Assembly: GCA_017307735.1 (NCBI GenBank)
Contig: JAFKGR010000002.1
Location: 310,001 to 374,000 of the forward strand
Source of the DNA: Chitinophagaceae bacterium
Lineage (GTDB): Bacteria > Bacteroidota > Bacteroidia > Chitinophagales > Chitinophagaceae
DNA length: 64,000 nucleotides
Direction of reading: 5' to 3'
The notes below the pieces were generated by a model. That model saw only the letters and a list, made by a program, of their open reading frames with translations. It ran no database searches and was not told the DNA's origin. Made by a program: the position numbers and the translations under genes. Positions 9,348 through 18,900 of this stretch are shown here, in pieces; positions within the stretch are counted from its first letter, which is position 1; each line of letters opens with the position of its first letter.

Positions 9348-11843
9348 CTATTTTCGATAACCCAGCAATCTCAAAGCATTAAACACCACCACCAATGTAG
9401 ACCCTTCATGGCCAATTACCGCTGGCCCAATAGTGGCATATCCTAAAACAGTTAGCGGTATCAATATTACCACCATTCCCAGGCTAATGAATAAGTTTTG
9501 CTTGATAATGCTGCTCGCTTTCTTACTTAAACCAATAGCAAAAGGAAGATTGGATAACTTATCTGCCATTAATGCTATGTCTGCCGTTTCCAAAGCTACA
9601 TCAGAGCCCGCGGCACCCATTGCTATACCTACCGTACTTTTTGCCATAGCAGGTGCATCGTTTACACCATCGCCTACCATTGCTACTTTACCTTCCCTTG
9701 CTAATTTTTCAATCGCTTCTACTTTTTGCTCAGGCATTAAACTGCCTAAGGCTTCAGTTATTCCTATTTCTTTGGCAATGGATTCAGCTACTTTTTGATT
9801 ATCGCCGGTTAGCATAATCATCTTTTTGATTCCCAGTTTCTTTAGTTGGGCTAATGTTTCTTTTGCATCTTCCCTCTGGGTATCCATAAGTGTAATAATG
9901 CCAACCAGTTTTTCATCCTGTTGCACCAGCATGGTGGTGTTTCCGGCTTTTTCAAAATCTTCCACTTTGGCTTTTATTTCATCAGAAACCTCACTTTTTT
10001 TTTCTGCAAGCAATTCTTTATTACCAATATGAATCGTGGTATTTTCATATTCCGCTTTTACACCACGCCCTGTTATTGCCTCAACATTTCTTGCTGCGGG
10101 AACTTCCTTTTTTAATTTTTCCATTCCCCCTTTTACGATGGCGGCTGCCAATGGATGGTCGCTTAGTTTTTCTACAGAAATGATTATGGACAAAAGTTGT
10201 TCTTCTGTTATTCCATTAAGTGGATATACACCGGTTAATTTTGGTTTGCCTTCTGTGAGCGTTCCGGTTTTATCAAAAGCAATAGCACTAAGAGAACCTA
10301 ATTCTTCCAAAGGCCTTCCACCCTTTATTAATACGCCGCCTCTTGCCGCTCTTGCCACGCCGCTCAATACTGCGCTTGGGGTTGCAATTGCCAATGCACA
10401 AGGGCTGGCAGCAACTAACACTGACATTGCCCGATAAAAACTTTCGCTAAAAGTTTCGTCTCTAACCAGGAAAACGAACAATAATAATATCACCAAAATA
10501 AGGATTGCAGGCACGTAATATTTTTCCAGTTTATCGGTAAAATTTTGCGTTGGCGATTTTTGGGTTTGCGCTTCATTGACCATTTGCACCAATCTTGCAA
10601 TGGTAGAATCAGAGGAAATCTTACTTACTTTAATTTCCAATGCTTGTCCCCCGTTTATCGAACCGGCAAACACTCTGTACTTTGTATCCAGTTTATCTGC
10701 ATTAGCAATATCAGTATTCGTATTCTCAACCGGCATTTTTTCAACCGGAACGCTTTCACCTGTAATAGGTGCCTGGTTCACACTGCTGCTGCCATTTACT
10801 ACAATGCCATCTGCCGAAATCGTTGAATTAGGTTTAACCACAATTACATCACTGGGTTTTAATTCTTCAATTTTTACTTCTTTTAATTCTGCACCTGTTT
10901 TTAACAGAGCTGTTTTTGGTGCTAATTCTGTTAAGGCAGCAATAGATTTTCGTGCTTTTTCCATTGCATAATGCTCCAGGGAATGGCCAAGGCTAAACAG
11001 GAAAAGTAATAAAGCGCCTTCTGCCCAATGGCCTAAAATGGCTGCGCCTATTGCTGCAACCAACATCAAAAAATCTATTTCAAATTCTCCTTTGCTGATT
11101 CCTTCAATGGCTTCTTTGGTTGTATAAAATCCTCCAAAGAAATAAGCGCCGATATAAAAACCAATGGATACATATTCAGATGTGCCTTTGATGAATGATA
11201 AGCCGAAACCAATACCTAACAAAGCACCGCAAATAATGGCAAAAATTAGTTCTGTGTTTTCTCCGAAAATACCACCGTGAGAATGCTCATGGTCGTGTGT
11301 TGCATGCTCGGGGTTGTCGTCATGTTTTTTATCTTTGTGTTCATGCTTGCGTTCCTCTTTTGGTGCAGCAATTTCTTTGTGCAAATGAAAGTCTTCAACC
11401 TTATTTACTTTCAGTCCTGCCTCTTTGATTTGCTGGATGATTGTTTCCTCTGAAGTGGCTTCTTTATTGAACTCCAGTTGGATAAACCCTGTACCCGAAA
11501 CAGAAACATTCTGAACGCCTTTGTGCCTTCTTATGTTTGCTTCTATTCTTCTTGCATGTCGTGGGTGGCGAACACCTGCTGTTTCAATCAATAAATGGCC
11601 ATACTGTTCTGTTATTTCTGCCCCTGCCTTCCTTGCTAGTTGCTCTACTTTATGTATGGAAATTGCTGAAGGGGCGTAATGAAAGCAAAGTTGTGCTTTC
11701 TTGCTTCCATCTTCCGGTATTACATGCACTTTATCAATACCTCTTTTGTATTGAAGGGATGCAATAATGCGGTTAACACATTCATCCCTTTCATCGGGCA
11801 CTTCCGGTAAAATAATATTCAGGTCTATTCTGGTTTTTTCCAT
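9348..11843 (-). CDS. P1B-4-type ATPase with SPC and HEGST motifs (Co/Zn/Fe-type)
   Basis: An 831-residue ATPase. Residues 1-150 look like two HMA-type ferredoxin folds without CxxC, followed by a His-rich linker (about 155-190, HEHKDKKHDD and HDHEHSHGG) that may bind divalent ions. Motifs are TGES (361-364), SPC (480-482), DKTGT (D524), GDGVND in the C-terminal half, and HEGST near 812 in the last helix. SPC plus HEGG/ST defines the P1B-4 class, which exports Co(II), Zn(II) or Fe(II). It is first in a pair with the CPC-type pump and follows the small basic membrane protein at 11873. The exact substrate cannot be told from sequence. Confidence 0.9.
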   Translation of the reverse strand: MEKTRIDLNIILPEVPDERDECVNRIIASLQYKRGIDKVHVIPEDGSKKAQLCFHYAPSAISIHKVEQLARKAGAEITEQYGHLLIETAGVRHPRHARRIEANIRRHKGVQNVSVSGTGFIQLEFNKEATSEETIIQQIKEAGLKVNKVEDFHLHKEIAAPKEERKHEHKDKKHDDNPEHATHDHEHSHGGIFGENTELIFAIICGALLGIGFGLSFIKGTSEYVSIGFYIGAYFFGGFYTTKEAIEGISKGEFEIDFLMLVAAIGAAILGHWAEGALLLFLFSLGHSLEHYAMEKARKSIAALTELAPKTALLKTGAELKEVKIEELKPSDVIVVKPNSTISADGIVVNGSSSVNQAPITGESVPVEKMPVENTNTDIANADKLDTKYRVFAGSINGGQALEIKVSKISSDSTIARLVQMVNEAQTQKSPTQNFTDKLEKYYVPAILILVILLLFVFLVRDETFSESFYRAMSVLVAASPCALAIATPSAVLSGVARAARGGVLIKGGRPLEELGSLSAIAFDKTGTLTEGKPKLTGVYPLNGITEEQLLSIIISVEKLSDHPLAAAIVKGGMEKLKKEVPAARNVEAITGRGVKAEYENTTIHIGNKELLAEKKSEVSDEIKAKVEDFEKAGNTTMLVQQDEKLVGIITLMDTQREDAKETLAQLKKLGIKKMIMLTGDNQKVAESIAKEIGITEALGSLMPEQKVEAIEKLAREGKVAMVGDGVNDAPAMAKSTVGIAMGAAGSDVALETADIALMADKLSNLPFAIGLSKKASSIIKQNLFISLGMVVILIPLTVLGYATIGPAVIGHEGSTLVVVFNALRLLGYRK

Positions 11844-11872
11844 GATAATTTCTTTTGTTTGGTTTTTTATAA

Positions 11873-12070
11873 TTACTGATTTACGTCTTTGACTGAAAAC
11901 ATAGAGAGATAGTGCGCTATTAACGATAACGCAACAAACAAAACCAGAAAAAGAACAATCAGAATAACTGTTAGGGCCATATTTCTTTTAGGTACAGCAG
12001 AGCGAAGGGGCCGCTTACTTTTTACTGGTGCTATTTTTTGTTTTTTCCTATGTGGCTTTTTCTTTCCCAT
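11873..12070 (-). CDS. small basic single-pass membrane protein (65 aa)
   Basis: A 65-residue protein: about 30 very basic residues (MGKKKPHRKKQKIAPVKSK...), then one membrane helix (about 31-53, MALTVILIVLFLVLFVALSLIA) and a short tail. The positive-inside rule places the N-terminus in the cytoplasm. It lies 29 nt upstream of the SPC-type ATPase on the same strand, so it may be a pump-associated small protein, but this is inference. A similar design (basic head plus one helix) recurs at 20314-20469 next to the CzcA fusion. The family is not recognised. Confidence 0.55.
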   Translation of the reverse strand: MGKKKPHRKKQKIAPVKSKRPLRSAVPKRNMALTVILIVLFLVLFVALSLIAHYLSMFSVKDVNQ

Positions 12071-12103
12071 TTAAAATTATAGCAACGTTTATTCAAAATG
12101 CAA

Positions 12104-12460
12104 TCAATTTTTTATCCAACACAAGGCTTTATCCTTTTCATCTAAATCAAAGAAATTTATTTCTGTCTTAATGAAAGGCCTTATTAAACGTAATATCAAA
12201 TAATGCCATTTTTTTTCACAGACCAATACTATTTTTTCATAACATCCGATGTGTTGCAAATCAAATTTTACATCATCCCAAAATGCTTGCATCTGGTATT
12301 CTTCAAAACTTACTATTTCAAAATACCAACAAATCTTCTTAAACTTTTTCAAAGCATTTGTCATAATCGGCAATAATTTTTTATAATCAGCATCGGTTAA
12401 CTTACCATAGGCCCTTGTTGCGATTATGTTTTCTTTTGTTTCTGCTAAAACTTGTATCAT
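12104..12460 (-). CDS. STAS/SpoIIAA-like domain protein
   Basis: A 118-residue cytoplasmic protein covering one SpoIIAA-like domain (PF11964 type). It shows the start MIQVLAETKENIIATRAYGKL, the DADYKKLLP helix, the WYFEIVSFEEY strand region, and a FDLDEKDKALCWI end. These proteins are thought to bind small ligands or membranes; their role in metal islands is unknown. It is in line with the small membrane genes on either side (34 and 70 nt gaps). A degraded second copy of its 5' end is visible at 13821-13906 upstream of the CDF gene, which suggests a past duplication. Confidence 0.8.
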   Translation of the reverse strand: MIQVLAETKENIIATRAYGKLTDADYKKLLPIMTNALKKFKKICWYFEIVSFEEYQMQAFWDDVKFDLQHIGCYEKIVLVCEKKWHYLILRLIRPFIKTEINFFDLDEKDKALCWIKN

Positions 12461-12529
12461 TAAAATTTTTATTAAAAGGGTTGAATGATTTTCGATTGCA
12501 TTTATGTAACAAACGCTTTCAAAAAGTGA

Positions 12530-12751
12530 TTAATTTTTGCTGAAGAATTTCTCATACTGGTCATGCAATTTCTTTAAAAGCCCCTTTCGTTTTATAAATA
12601 CAGTTGATAAATAAATGAATGCAACAATAGACGATATTATATTTATACCTGCAAAGAATATTGAACGATAATCCGGCTGTATAAGATTGTAAATATTTAC
12701 TACAATACAAATAGTAATTAAGCTCATTGTTATGTAGTAAAAGAATTTCAT
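12530..12751 (-). CDS. small two-helix membrane protein (73 aa)
   Basis: A 73-residue protein with two hydrophobic segments (about 3-23 and 33-53) and a basic, Lys-rich C-terminal tail (KRKGLLKKLHDQYEKFF). It starts 13 nt downstream of the stop of the CDF gene, so it is probably co-transcribed with it. No motif identifies its function; it could be an accessory of the efflux proteins or an unrelated cargo gene. Confidence 0.5.
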   Translation of the reverse strand: MKFFYYITMSLITICIVVNIYNLIQPDYRSIFFAGINIISSIVAFIYLSTVFIKRKGLLKKLHDQYEKFFSKN

Positions 12752-12764
12752 AAAATAGCCGTTA

Positions 12765-13646
12765 TTAGAAATTACTTATTGTTTCATTATAATTTTCGCT
12801 TTCAATCTGAATCGTGGTATGCGCAATTTTAAAATCCCTTGTTATGTTATCCGTAATGAGCTTTAATATTTCATCAGGAATTGTTTCTTTATTAATAACT
12901 ACATGAACACTTAATGCGTTTAACCCGGATGTTAATGACCATACATGTAAGTCATGCGTGCTTAAAACTCCGGGAATTTGAGTGATAGCCGTTTTAAGTT
13001 CAGCGATTTTTATATCAGTGGGAACGCCTTCAAGTAATATACCCACAGCGTCTTTTAATAAAATCCATGTTCTTGGTAAAATAAATAATCCGATACCGGC
13101 AGATATAATTGGGTCAGCATAATACCAACCTGTGGTAAGCATGATAATAGCCGCGGCAATTACACCAATTGAAGTGAGCATATCAGATAACACTTCAAAA
13201 TAGGCCCCTTTCATGTTAAGGCTTTGTTTAGAGCTTTTTCGAAGAATAAGCATACCTGCAATATTTACAACCAGGCCAATCGCGGCTATAATAAGCATGT
13301 TTTTGCTTGACACTTCAGGTGGCGATTGAAATCTTTTTACTGCCTCATAAAGAATATAAATTGAAACGAAAATCAGTATGATAGCATTTGCCAGAGCAGC
13401 CAAAATTTCTGCTCTATAATACCCATAGGTTCGTTGTTCAGTAGTTTTCCGTTGAGCAATATTAATAGCAAATAAGGCAAAGGCCAGGCCTCCCACATCC
13501 GTAAGCATGTGTCCCGCATCTGCCAGCAATGCAAGGCTATTAGTCAGTATACCTCCGATAACTTCAGCAGCAAGATAAGAAAGTGTTAAGCCTAATACCA
13601 GCTTAAGCTTTCCCTTATTTTGATAAGATGCCGATGTTACTTCCAT
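12765..13646 (-). CDS. cation diffusion facilitator, CzcD-like
   Basis: A 293-residue CDF exporter that swaps cytoplasmic Zn/Cd/Co for protons. It has six membrane helices. The metal site is visible as HMLTD (47-51) in helix 2 and EVLSDMLTS in helix 5, the HxxxD/HxxxD-like pairing of Zn-CDFs with the second His replaced by Glu. The cytoplasmic C-terminal domain is present (GVPTDIKIAELKTAI..., with DLHVWSLTSG, the usual CDF dimerisation strand). It belongs to the Zn/Cd/Co block at 7.3-20.3 kb. It is not closely related to the two near-identical CDF genes at 21.4 and 47.8 kb. Confidence 0.92.
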   Translation of the reverse strand: MEVTSASYQNKGKLKLVLGLTLSYLAAEVIGGILTNSLALLADAGHMLTDVGGLAFALFAINIAQRKTTEQRTYGYYRAEILAALANAIILIFVSIYILYEAVKRFQSPPEVSSKNMLIIAAIGLVVNIAGMLILRKSSKQSLNMKGAYFEVLSDMLTSIGVIAAAIIMLTTGWYYADPIISAGIGLFILPRTWILLKDAVGILLEGVPTDIKIAELKTAITQIPGVLSTHDLHVWSLTSGLNALSVHVVINKETIPDEILKLITDNITRDFKIAHTTIQIESENYNETISNF

Positions 13647-13820
13647 AAATTTTATTTTAGGTGGTGCAAGACTTAAAAGGGCTTTTTACAATTAAAAGAT
13701 TGAGCGATGACCACTTTGTTGATGTTCCATTGTTATTATATTTAAGCGTGAAAAAAATTAATCTTTATGTTCAATAAATTTCACTTTATTAATATCCTCT
13801 CTTATTTAAAAGCGTATCAA

Positions 13821-13906
13821 TTATTCATCTTTTTCATTGGCACTTCCTGTACTAGTTGCTCTTGCGAGCATTATATTATTTTGTGATTTTCCAAAACTTG
13901 TACCAT
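13821..13906 (-). pseudogene. remnant of a SpoIIAA-like gene start
   Basis: Read on the minus strand from the ATG at 13906, the frame gives MVQVLENHK and then stops; after a one-base shift it continues NIMLARATSTGSANEKDE. This parallels the first 28 residues of the intact SpoIIAA-like protein at 12104-12460 (MIQVLAETKENIIATRAYGKLTD). The rest is missing. It is therefore likely the eroded start of a second copy. Confidence 0.4.
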
Positions 13907-13919
13907 AATTAATTGATTT

Positions 13920-13934
13920 TTTTAGTGACTAAAA
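13920..13934. repeat. 15-bp palindrome TTTTAGT-G-ACTAAAA
   Basis: TTTTAGT (13920-13926) and ACTAAAA (13928-13934) are exact reverse complements around a single G. The size and position upstream of the SpoIIAA remnant and CDF gene would suit an operator, but no linked regulator is known. Confidence 0.35.
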
Positions 13935-13944
13935 GTTGTAAAAA

Positions 13945-13975
13945 GCATGTACCACTATTTACAAATGGTACATGC
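13945..13975. repeat. inverted repeat with TGTACCA arms
   Basis: GCATGTACCA (13945-13954) and TGGTACATGC (13966-13975) form a perfect 10-bp stem with an 11-nt loop. A further TTGTACCAT copy of the half-site lies at 13898-13906. This may be an operator array or a folded RNA segment. Confidence 0.4.
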
Positions 13976-14182
13976 AATTAAGGCTGCTTCATTTGCTGCG
14001 CTCCAGGATGTGCATGGCAAGATTGTTTGCATTTGGCCCTGGCACAAGCTAAAAGCTTTGGATAAGAGTCTTTATGTTTGTGCCCCGGTGATTCCTATTT
14101 TGCTGGTTTTTCATTTTTTAAAATTTAAGCGAGCAAAAATGATTTAGCTGTTATCGTTGAAATTTAAAATAACGCTCTGCTA

Positions 14183-14650
14183 TTAATCACTTTTATCATT
14201 ATTATTATCTGTGTTTTTTATCTTATTCTTCCATTGCATGTACCATTTTCTACGTTCTAACGACAACAGAAAATATATCATTAAGGAAGCAGTGATAGCA
14301 ATGAAAAACATATCTAACCCTATCGCCACACCCACAGCAGCCGTACACCAAACAGTAGCTGCCGTAGTTAAACCTTGTGAAGACTTAGAATCACTGTTCC
14401 GGTAAATAATGCCGGCTCCCAGAAAGCCAATGCCCGTTACGATGTTTGCTACTATTCGCGAAACAGAAGTAACATCATCGCCAATATGCTCTGCAATTGT
14501 AGTAAACAAGGTTGCTCCTAAACAAACTGCTGCGTAAGTTCTTATACCTGCGTCTTTTCCCTGCCTTTCTCTGTCTAAGCCAATGAATAATCCTAAACCA
14601 AATGCTACAATAAGTTTGGGAATAATGATTAATTCAATTTCTATATTCAT
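14183..14650 (-). CDS. MgtC/SapB family membrane protein
   Basis: A membrane protein of the MgtC/SapB family, with about four to five helices. The family signature is clear: FGLGLFIGLDRERQGKDAGIRTYA, then GIGFLGAGIIYR and GLTTAATVWCTAAVG. The ATG at 14650 is preferred; the longer frame begins with GTG at 14659. MgtC proteins are linked to magnesium homeostasis and acid survival; a role here beside divalent-cation pumps is plausible but not shown. It is 47 nt or more downstream of the RND adaptor gene, on the same strand, and probably the last gene of that operon. Confidence 0.9.
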   Translation of the reverse strand: MNIEIELIIIPKLIVAFGLGLFIGLDRERQGKDAGIRTYAAVCLGATLFTTIAEHIGDDVTSVSRIVANIVTGIGFLGAGIIYRNSDSKSSQGLTTAATVWCTAAVGVAIGLDMFFIAITASLMIYFLLSLERRKWYMQWKNKIKNTDNNNDKSD

Positions 14651-14706
14651 TTCTGCCACGTTTAAAATTGGCTGTTAAAATTTATTTTCACTATGATAAC
14701 AATTAC

Positions 14707-15906
14707 CTATTCCTCTTCTTCAGTATTGTTCATTTTAGAAAGTAAATCGTAAGCGCCTTTTATAACCACTTTACTTTCCATATTAAAATTAGAAGGCAAT
14801 TGCACACCGGTAAAACCGTTTTCAGTTACAGTAATGCCTACTTCAATCCTTTTGAATTTTATATGCTTATCAGCAGTACTATCCTGGTCTTTCGCATTTT
14901 GAGCAACATCTTCATTTGATTTATCTTCATCCAGAACAAAAATGTAATTTCTGCCGCCTGACTGAACAACTGCTTGCTGTGGTAATGCGGTGGTTTCTGA
15001 AGCTCCAATTTCTATGATGGCATTAATAAACATGCCAGGAATAAGAGAAGGCGCAGGATTAATTAAGCGCCCACTTACCTGAGCGGTTCTGTCAACATCT
15101 ATATCTTTACCTATTAAGAATATTTTTGCAATGCGTTCCACACTATCTCCTGTAGCTTTGAATCGTATCCTTTGGTTCATTTTTACCCGGGGAAGATCTT
15201 TTTCAAACACTTTTACTTTTACTAAAATATTTTTAGTATTCGCCATATCGGCCAGCACTTCGTTAGGCCCAACATATTTTCCTACATTGGAATACACATG
15301 CGTTATGTACCCGCTTATAGGGGCATGAATGCTAACACGAGATGTGAAGTTACCGGATTTTACACTGGCTGGATTAATGTTTGCCAATCGTAATTTTGAT
15401 TTTAATCCTTCTACACGGGCAATCATACTATTATATTCACTGCCTGCCCTTTGCAATGATTTCTTTGCTGCTATATTTTCTTTTACCAGCTCTTCCTGGC
15501 GGGCCATGTCTTGTTTCAGAAAAGATAACTGGCTGCTGCTTTCCATATAGTCCTGCTGCATTTGCAGAAATTCAGGATTTTCAATTACAGCAATTACTTC
15601 GCCCTTTCTTATATATTTCCCTTCTATTACGGGTGTGCTTTTAATGGTGCCGCCGTAAGGCGCTGTGATGCTGATGAATTGATTAGGCGGCACATCTAAG
15701 GTGCCGGAAGCTTTTATGTAGCTACCCAAGTTAGTCATGGAAACTTTGCCTAATTGAACATTGGCATTGTTGTATTGGTCTTGTGAAAATTCAACCAAAT
15801 TGGGATCATGTGTTTCTGCTACCACCTTTTTTTCTTCAGTTTTGGCGGTGCAGGCTGCAAACAAAATGGTGATTGCGAATAAACTTTTATACATTATTTT
15901 ATACAT
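14707..15906 (-). CDS. RND efflux periplasmic adaptor (CzcB/CusB-like lipoprotein)
   Basis: A 399-residue membrane-fusion protein joining the inner-membrane RND pump to the outer-membrane channel. It has a lipoprotein signal (SLFAITILFAACTAK, Cys at about 20), a biotinyl-lipoyl half (SITAPYGGTIKSTPVIEGKYIRKG), a coiled-coil hairpin (about 125-180), the second lipoyl half (VSIHAPISGYITHVYSNVGKYV) and the beta-barrel/membrane-proximal part. It ends 19 nt after the CzcA-CzcC fusion gene, so pump, channel and adaptor are one unit. Substrates are probably Zn/Co/Cd, judged from the partner pump. Confidence 0.92.
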   Translation of the reverse strand: MYKIMYKSLFAITILFAACTAKTEEKKVVAETHDPNLVEFSQDQYNNANVQLGKVSMTNLGSYIKASGTLDVPPNQFISITAPYGGTIKSTPVIEGKYIRKGEVIAVIENPEFLQMQQDYMESSSQLSFLKQDMARQEELVKENIAAKKSLQRAGSEYNSMIARVEGLKSKLRLANINPASVKSGNFTSRVSIHAPISGYITHVYSNVGKYVGPNEVLADMANTKNILVKVKVFEKDLPRVKMNQRIRFKATGDSVERIAKIFLIGKDIDVDRTAQVSGRLINPAPSLIPGMFINAIIEIGASETTALPQQAVVQSGGRNYIFVLDEDKSNEDVAQNAKDQDSTADKHIKFKRIEVGITVTENGFTGVQLPSNFNMESKVVIKGAYDLLSKMNNTEEEE

Positions 15907-15925
15907 GCTATTTTTATTTTAATTT

Positions 15926-18900
15926 TTACAAACCGGAAATTAATTCCAGTTCTATTGCGGTTTGGTTGTATTGATTAATTACTTCTATGTATTGGCGGCG
16001 GACATTGTTCGCATTATTTAAGGATTGTGATAATTGATAATAATCAATCTCACCTGCTTCAAATGCGCGTTGGGATTTATTGATAAGCAGCTCTGCCTGT
16101 GGCAAAGCGGTCTTACGGAAATATCCAATTTGAATTTGAAGCCTTCTTAAATCTGAAAGCAACAACGTGCCTCTTTGTGAAAGACCGAAATAAAATGCTT
16201 CCACTTCTGTTTCACGTATTTGCATATTTATTTCTGCCGCACGTATTTTTGCTTTTTGTGGTTTGGCAAAAAGGGGTATGCTGATACCTGCTTCAATTCC
16301 CTGAAATCGCTTGCCTGCTCCGTAGTATTTTTCCATCCCATCTTTTTGATGGTTGCCCACCAAAGACTGGTTAAAATATCCTATGCTAAAATCAGGTAGC
16401 AACTTTCCTTTTTCTACTCTTATTTCTTTGCCTGCTACGATTATCTGGCTGCGCAATGATTGCAGTACAGGATTATTTCCCAGCATAGAACTGTCTAAAC
16501 TTATTAATGATACCGTTTTTTCTTTCAACACGCTATCCTGAATACCGGTAACAGTTGTGTCGTTCATATACTTACTCAAGAGTTTTAAATTGGCATTGAT
16601 GTACTCTGTTATTTGTTGTTGCTGCGCAATGGCTTCCTGCAATTGAGTATTGGCATTGTATTTTTCCAAAATATTCGTTTCGCCCGTGTTAAACCGCACT
16701 TCAGCAGCTTTTAGTACCCGTTGGTATAATAAAATTAAAGTGTCGGCGAGTTTTCGCTGCTCATTCCGGTAAAGTAATTGGTAATAAACATTTTTTACCT
16801 GGAAGGCTATCTGGCTCTGATAAATCTTCAACTGAGAACGGCTGGCACCAATTGAAGCGTCAGCAAGCTCTTTTAGCCTTTTTAGATAAACCGGATTTGG
16901 AATGTTTTGAGTAATCGTGACGTTGTTGTCATAAGGAATTGGGCTATTATACTGTCCGTACATAAGATTGATATTGGTTTTGCCAATATCTCCTGTACTA
17001 CCTTTTAATGTTTGCTGATATTCAACACCCAAATTCCCAACCCTTGTATTTGGATTAGCACTGAAAGCATTGGTAACTGCGGTTTGCAGATCTACTTTGT
17101 TACTGATAATTGTTTGTGCGTAGGAAAAATTGGTACTACCAAGTAATAAAAATAATATGGTTATGATGGTAGGAATTGTAGTTTTTCTTCTCTTTATCTT
17201 TATTTTTTCAAACATGGTATAAAGCACCGGCAATACAATAAGCGTTAAGAATGTTGCTGTAATCAATCCGCCGATAACAACCGTCGCCAAAGGTTTTTGA
17301 ACCTCTGCACCAGAACCATGTGATAATGCCATTGGTAAAAATCCTAATGAAGCAACGGTTGCAGTCATCAATACAGGACGTAGCCTGGTTAAGGTACCTG
17401 TAAGAATAATCCTGTTCAGATCACGCATCCCATGCTTTTTTAGCTGGTTAAACTCACTGACCAGTACAATTCCATTTAACACAGCTACCCCAAACAGTGC
17501 AATGAACCCAATACCTGCGGAAATACTAAAAGGCATATCTCTTAACCATAAAGCGAATATGCCACCTATAGCAGATAAGGGTATCGCCGTAAAAATCAAT
17601 AGGGAATATTTAATAGATCCAAAAGCAAAATACAATAACAAAAGAATCAGTCCCAGGGCTACCGGTACGGCAACAGATAACCGCTGATTGGCTTCTTCCA
17701 GATTTTTAAACTGGCCGCCATAAGTAATAAAATATCCGGTAGGCATTTTTATTTTCGCATCAATTTTTTGCTGCATTTCTTTTACCACTGAAGCAATGTC
17801 GCGGCCTCTTACATTAAAGCCAACAATAATTCTTCGCTTCGCATCTTCTCTTTGAATTTGGTTAGGCCCTAACTGAAAACTTATATCCGCAACCTGCTCC
17901 AATGGAATATTTTTTCCATCTTTAGTAGTAACAAAAAGCCTTTTTACGTCATCTATGCTTTGGCGTTCCGCTTCCTGAAGGCGTACTACCAAATCAAAAC
18001 GTCTTTCTCCTTCAAATACAGTTCCGGCAACACCGCCTGCAAAGGCCGTATTAATTGCCTGGTTGATGTCTGAAACATTCAATCCGTATTGCGCTATTTT
18101 ATCGCGGTTAAGCTTTATAGAAATTTGTGGCAACCCGGTTAATTGTTCAAGGTATAAATCTTCGGCTCCCTCAACTGTTGGTACTATCGCACCAATTTTT
18201 TTGGACAATTCTGTCAGCACCTGCAGGTCTTCACCAAAAATTTTGATACCAACATCCTGCTTTACCCCCGATAGCAATTCATTAGAACGCAACTGAATCG
18301 GCTGTGAGAATCCGAACGTAACACCCGGAATTACAGCAAGGCTTCTTTGCATCATTTCTGCCAGTTCTTCGCGGCCTTTAGCGCTTGTCCATTCTGCTTT
18401 TGGTTTTAGTACAACAGTAATATCTGCCGCTTCAATAGGCATAGGGTCAGTTGGTATTTCTGATGAGCCTATTTTGCCAATCACTTCTTTTACTTCCGGG
18501 AACTTTTTCATTAAAATATCTGAAGCCTGTGTTACTTTATCAATGGATTGGTCTAATGAACTACCTGTGAGTAATCTGGTTTCAATAGCAAAATCCCCTT
18601 CATCCAATGTGGGAATAAATTCGCCGCCAAGAGAAGAGAATATAACTAATGAAATGGCTAAAAGGCCAACCGCAATACCTACCACTAACAACCGCATTCT
18701 TAACGCGCCTTTTATGAGCGGTTCATACCATTTTTGAACCCGTTCCATCATCCTGTCAGAAATATTTTTTTTGCGGCTAATCTTTTTACTTAAAAAGATA
18801 GAACTCATCATTGGCACATAGGTAACTGATAAAATTAAAGCACCGAGAATAGCAAAGGAAACTGTCTCTGCCATTGGCCTGAACATTTTTCCTTCCACAC

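Larger units (their letters stand above)
13647..14182. other. 536-nt gap with gene remnant and palindromes
   Basis: This interval between czcD-like and mgtC-like genes holds the degraded SpoIIAA-like start (13821-13906), an A/T-rich palindrome (13920-13934) and a hairpin-like repeat (13945-13975). A 66-codon plus-strand frame at 13947 starts inside that repeat, has no recognisable domain and is not accepted as a gene. Confidence 0.5.

Noticed and set aside
13947..14147. 66-codon plus-strand frame between czcD-like and mgtC-like genes
   Set aside because: Its ATG lies inside a perfect inverted repeat, it opposes the direction of all neighbours, and it has no recognisable domain.
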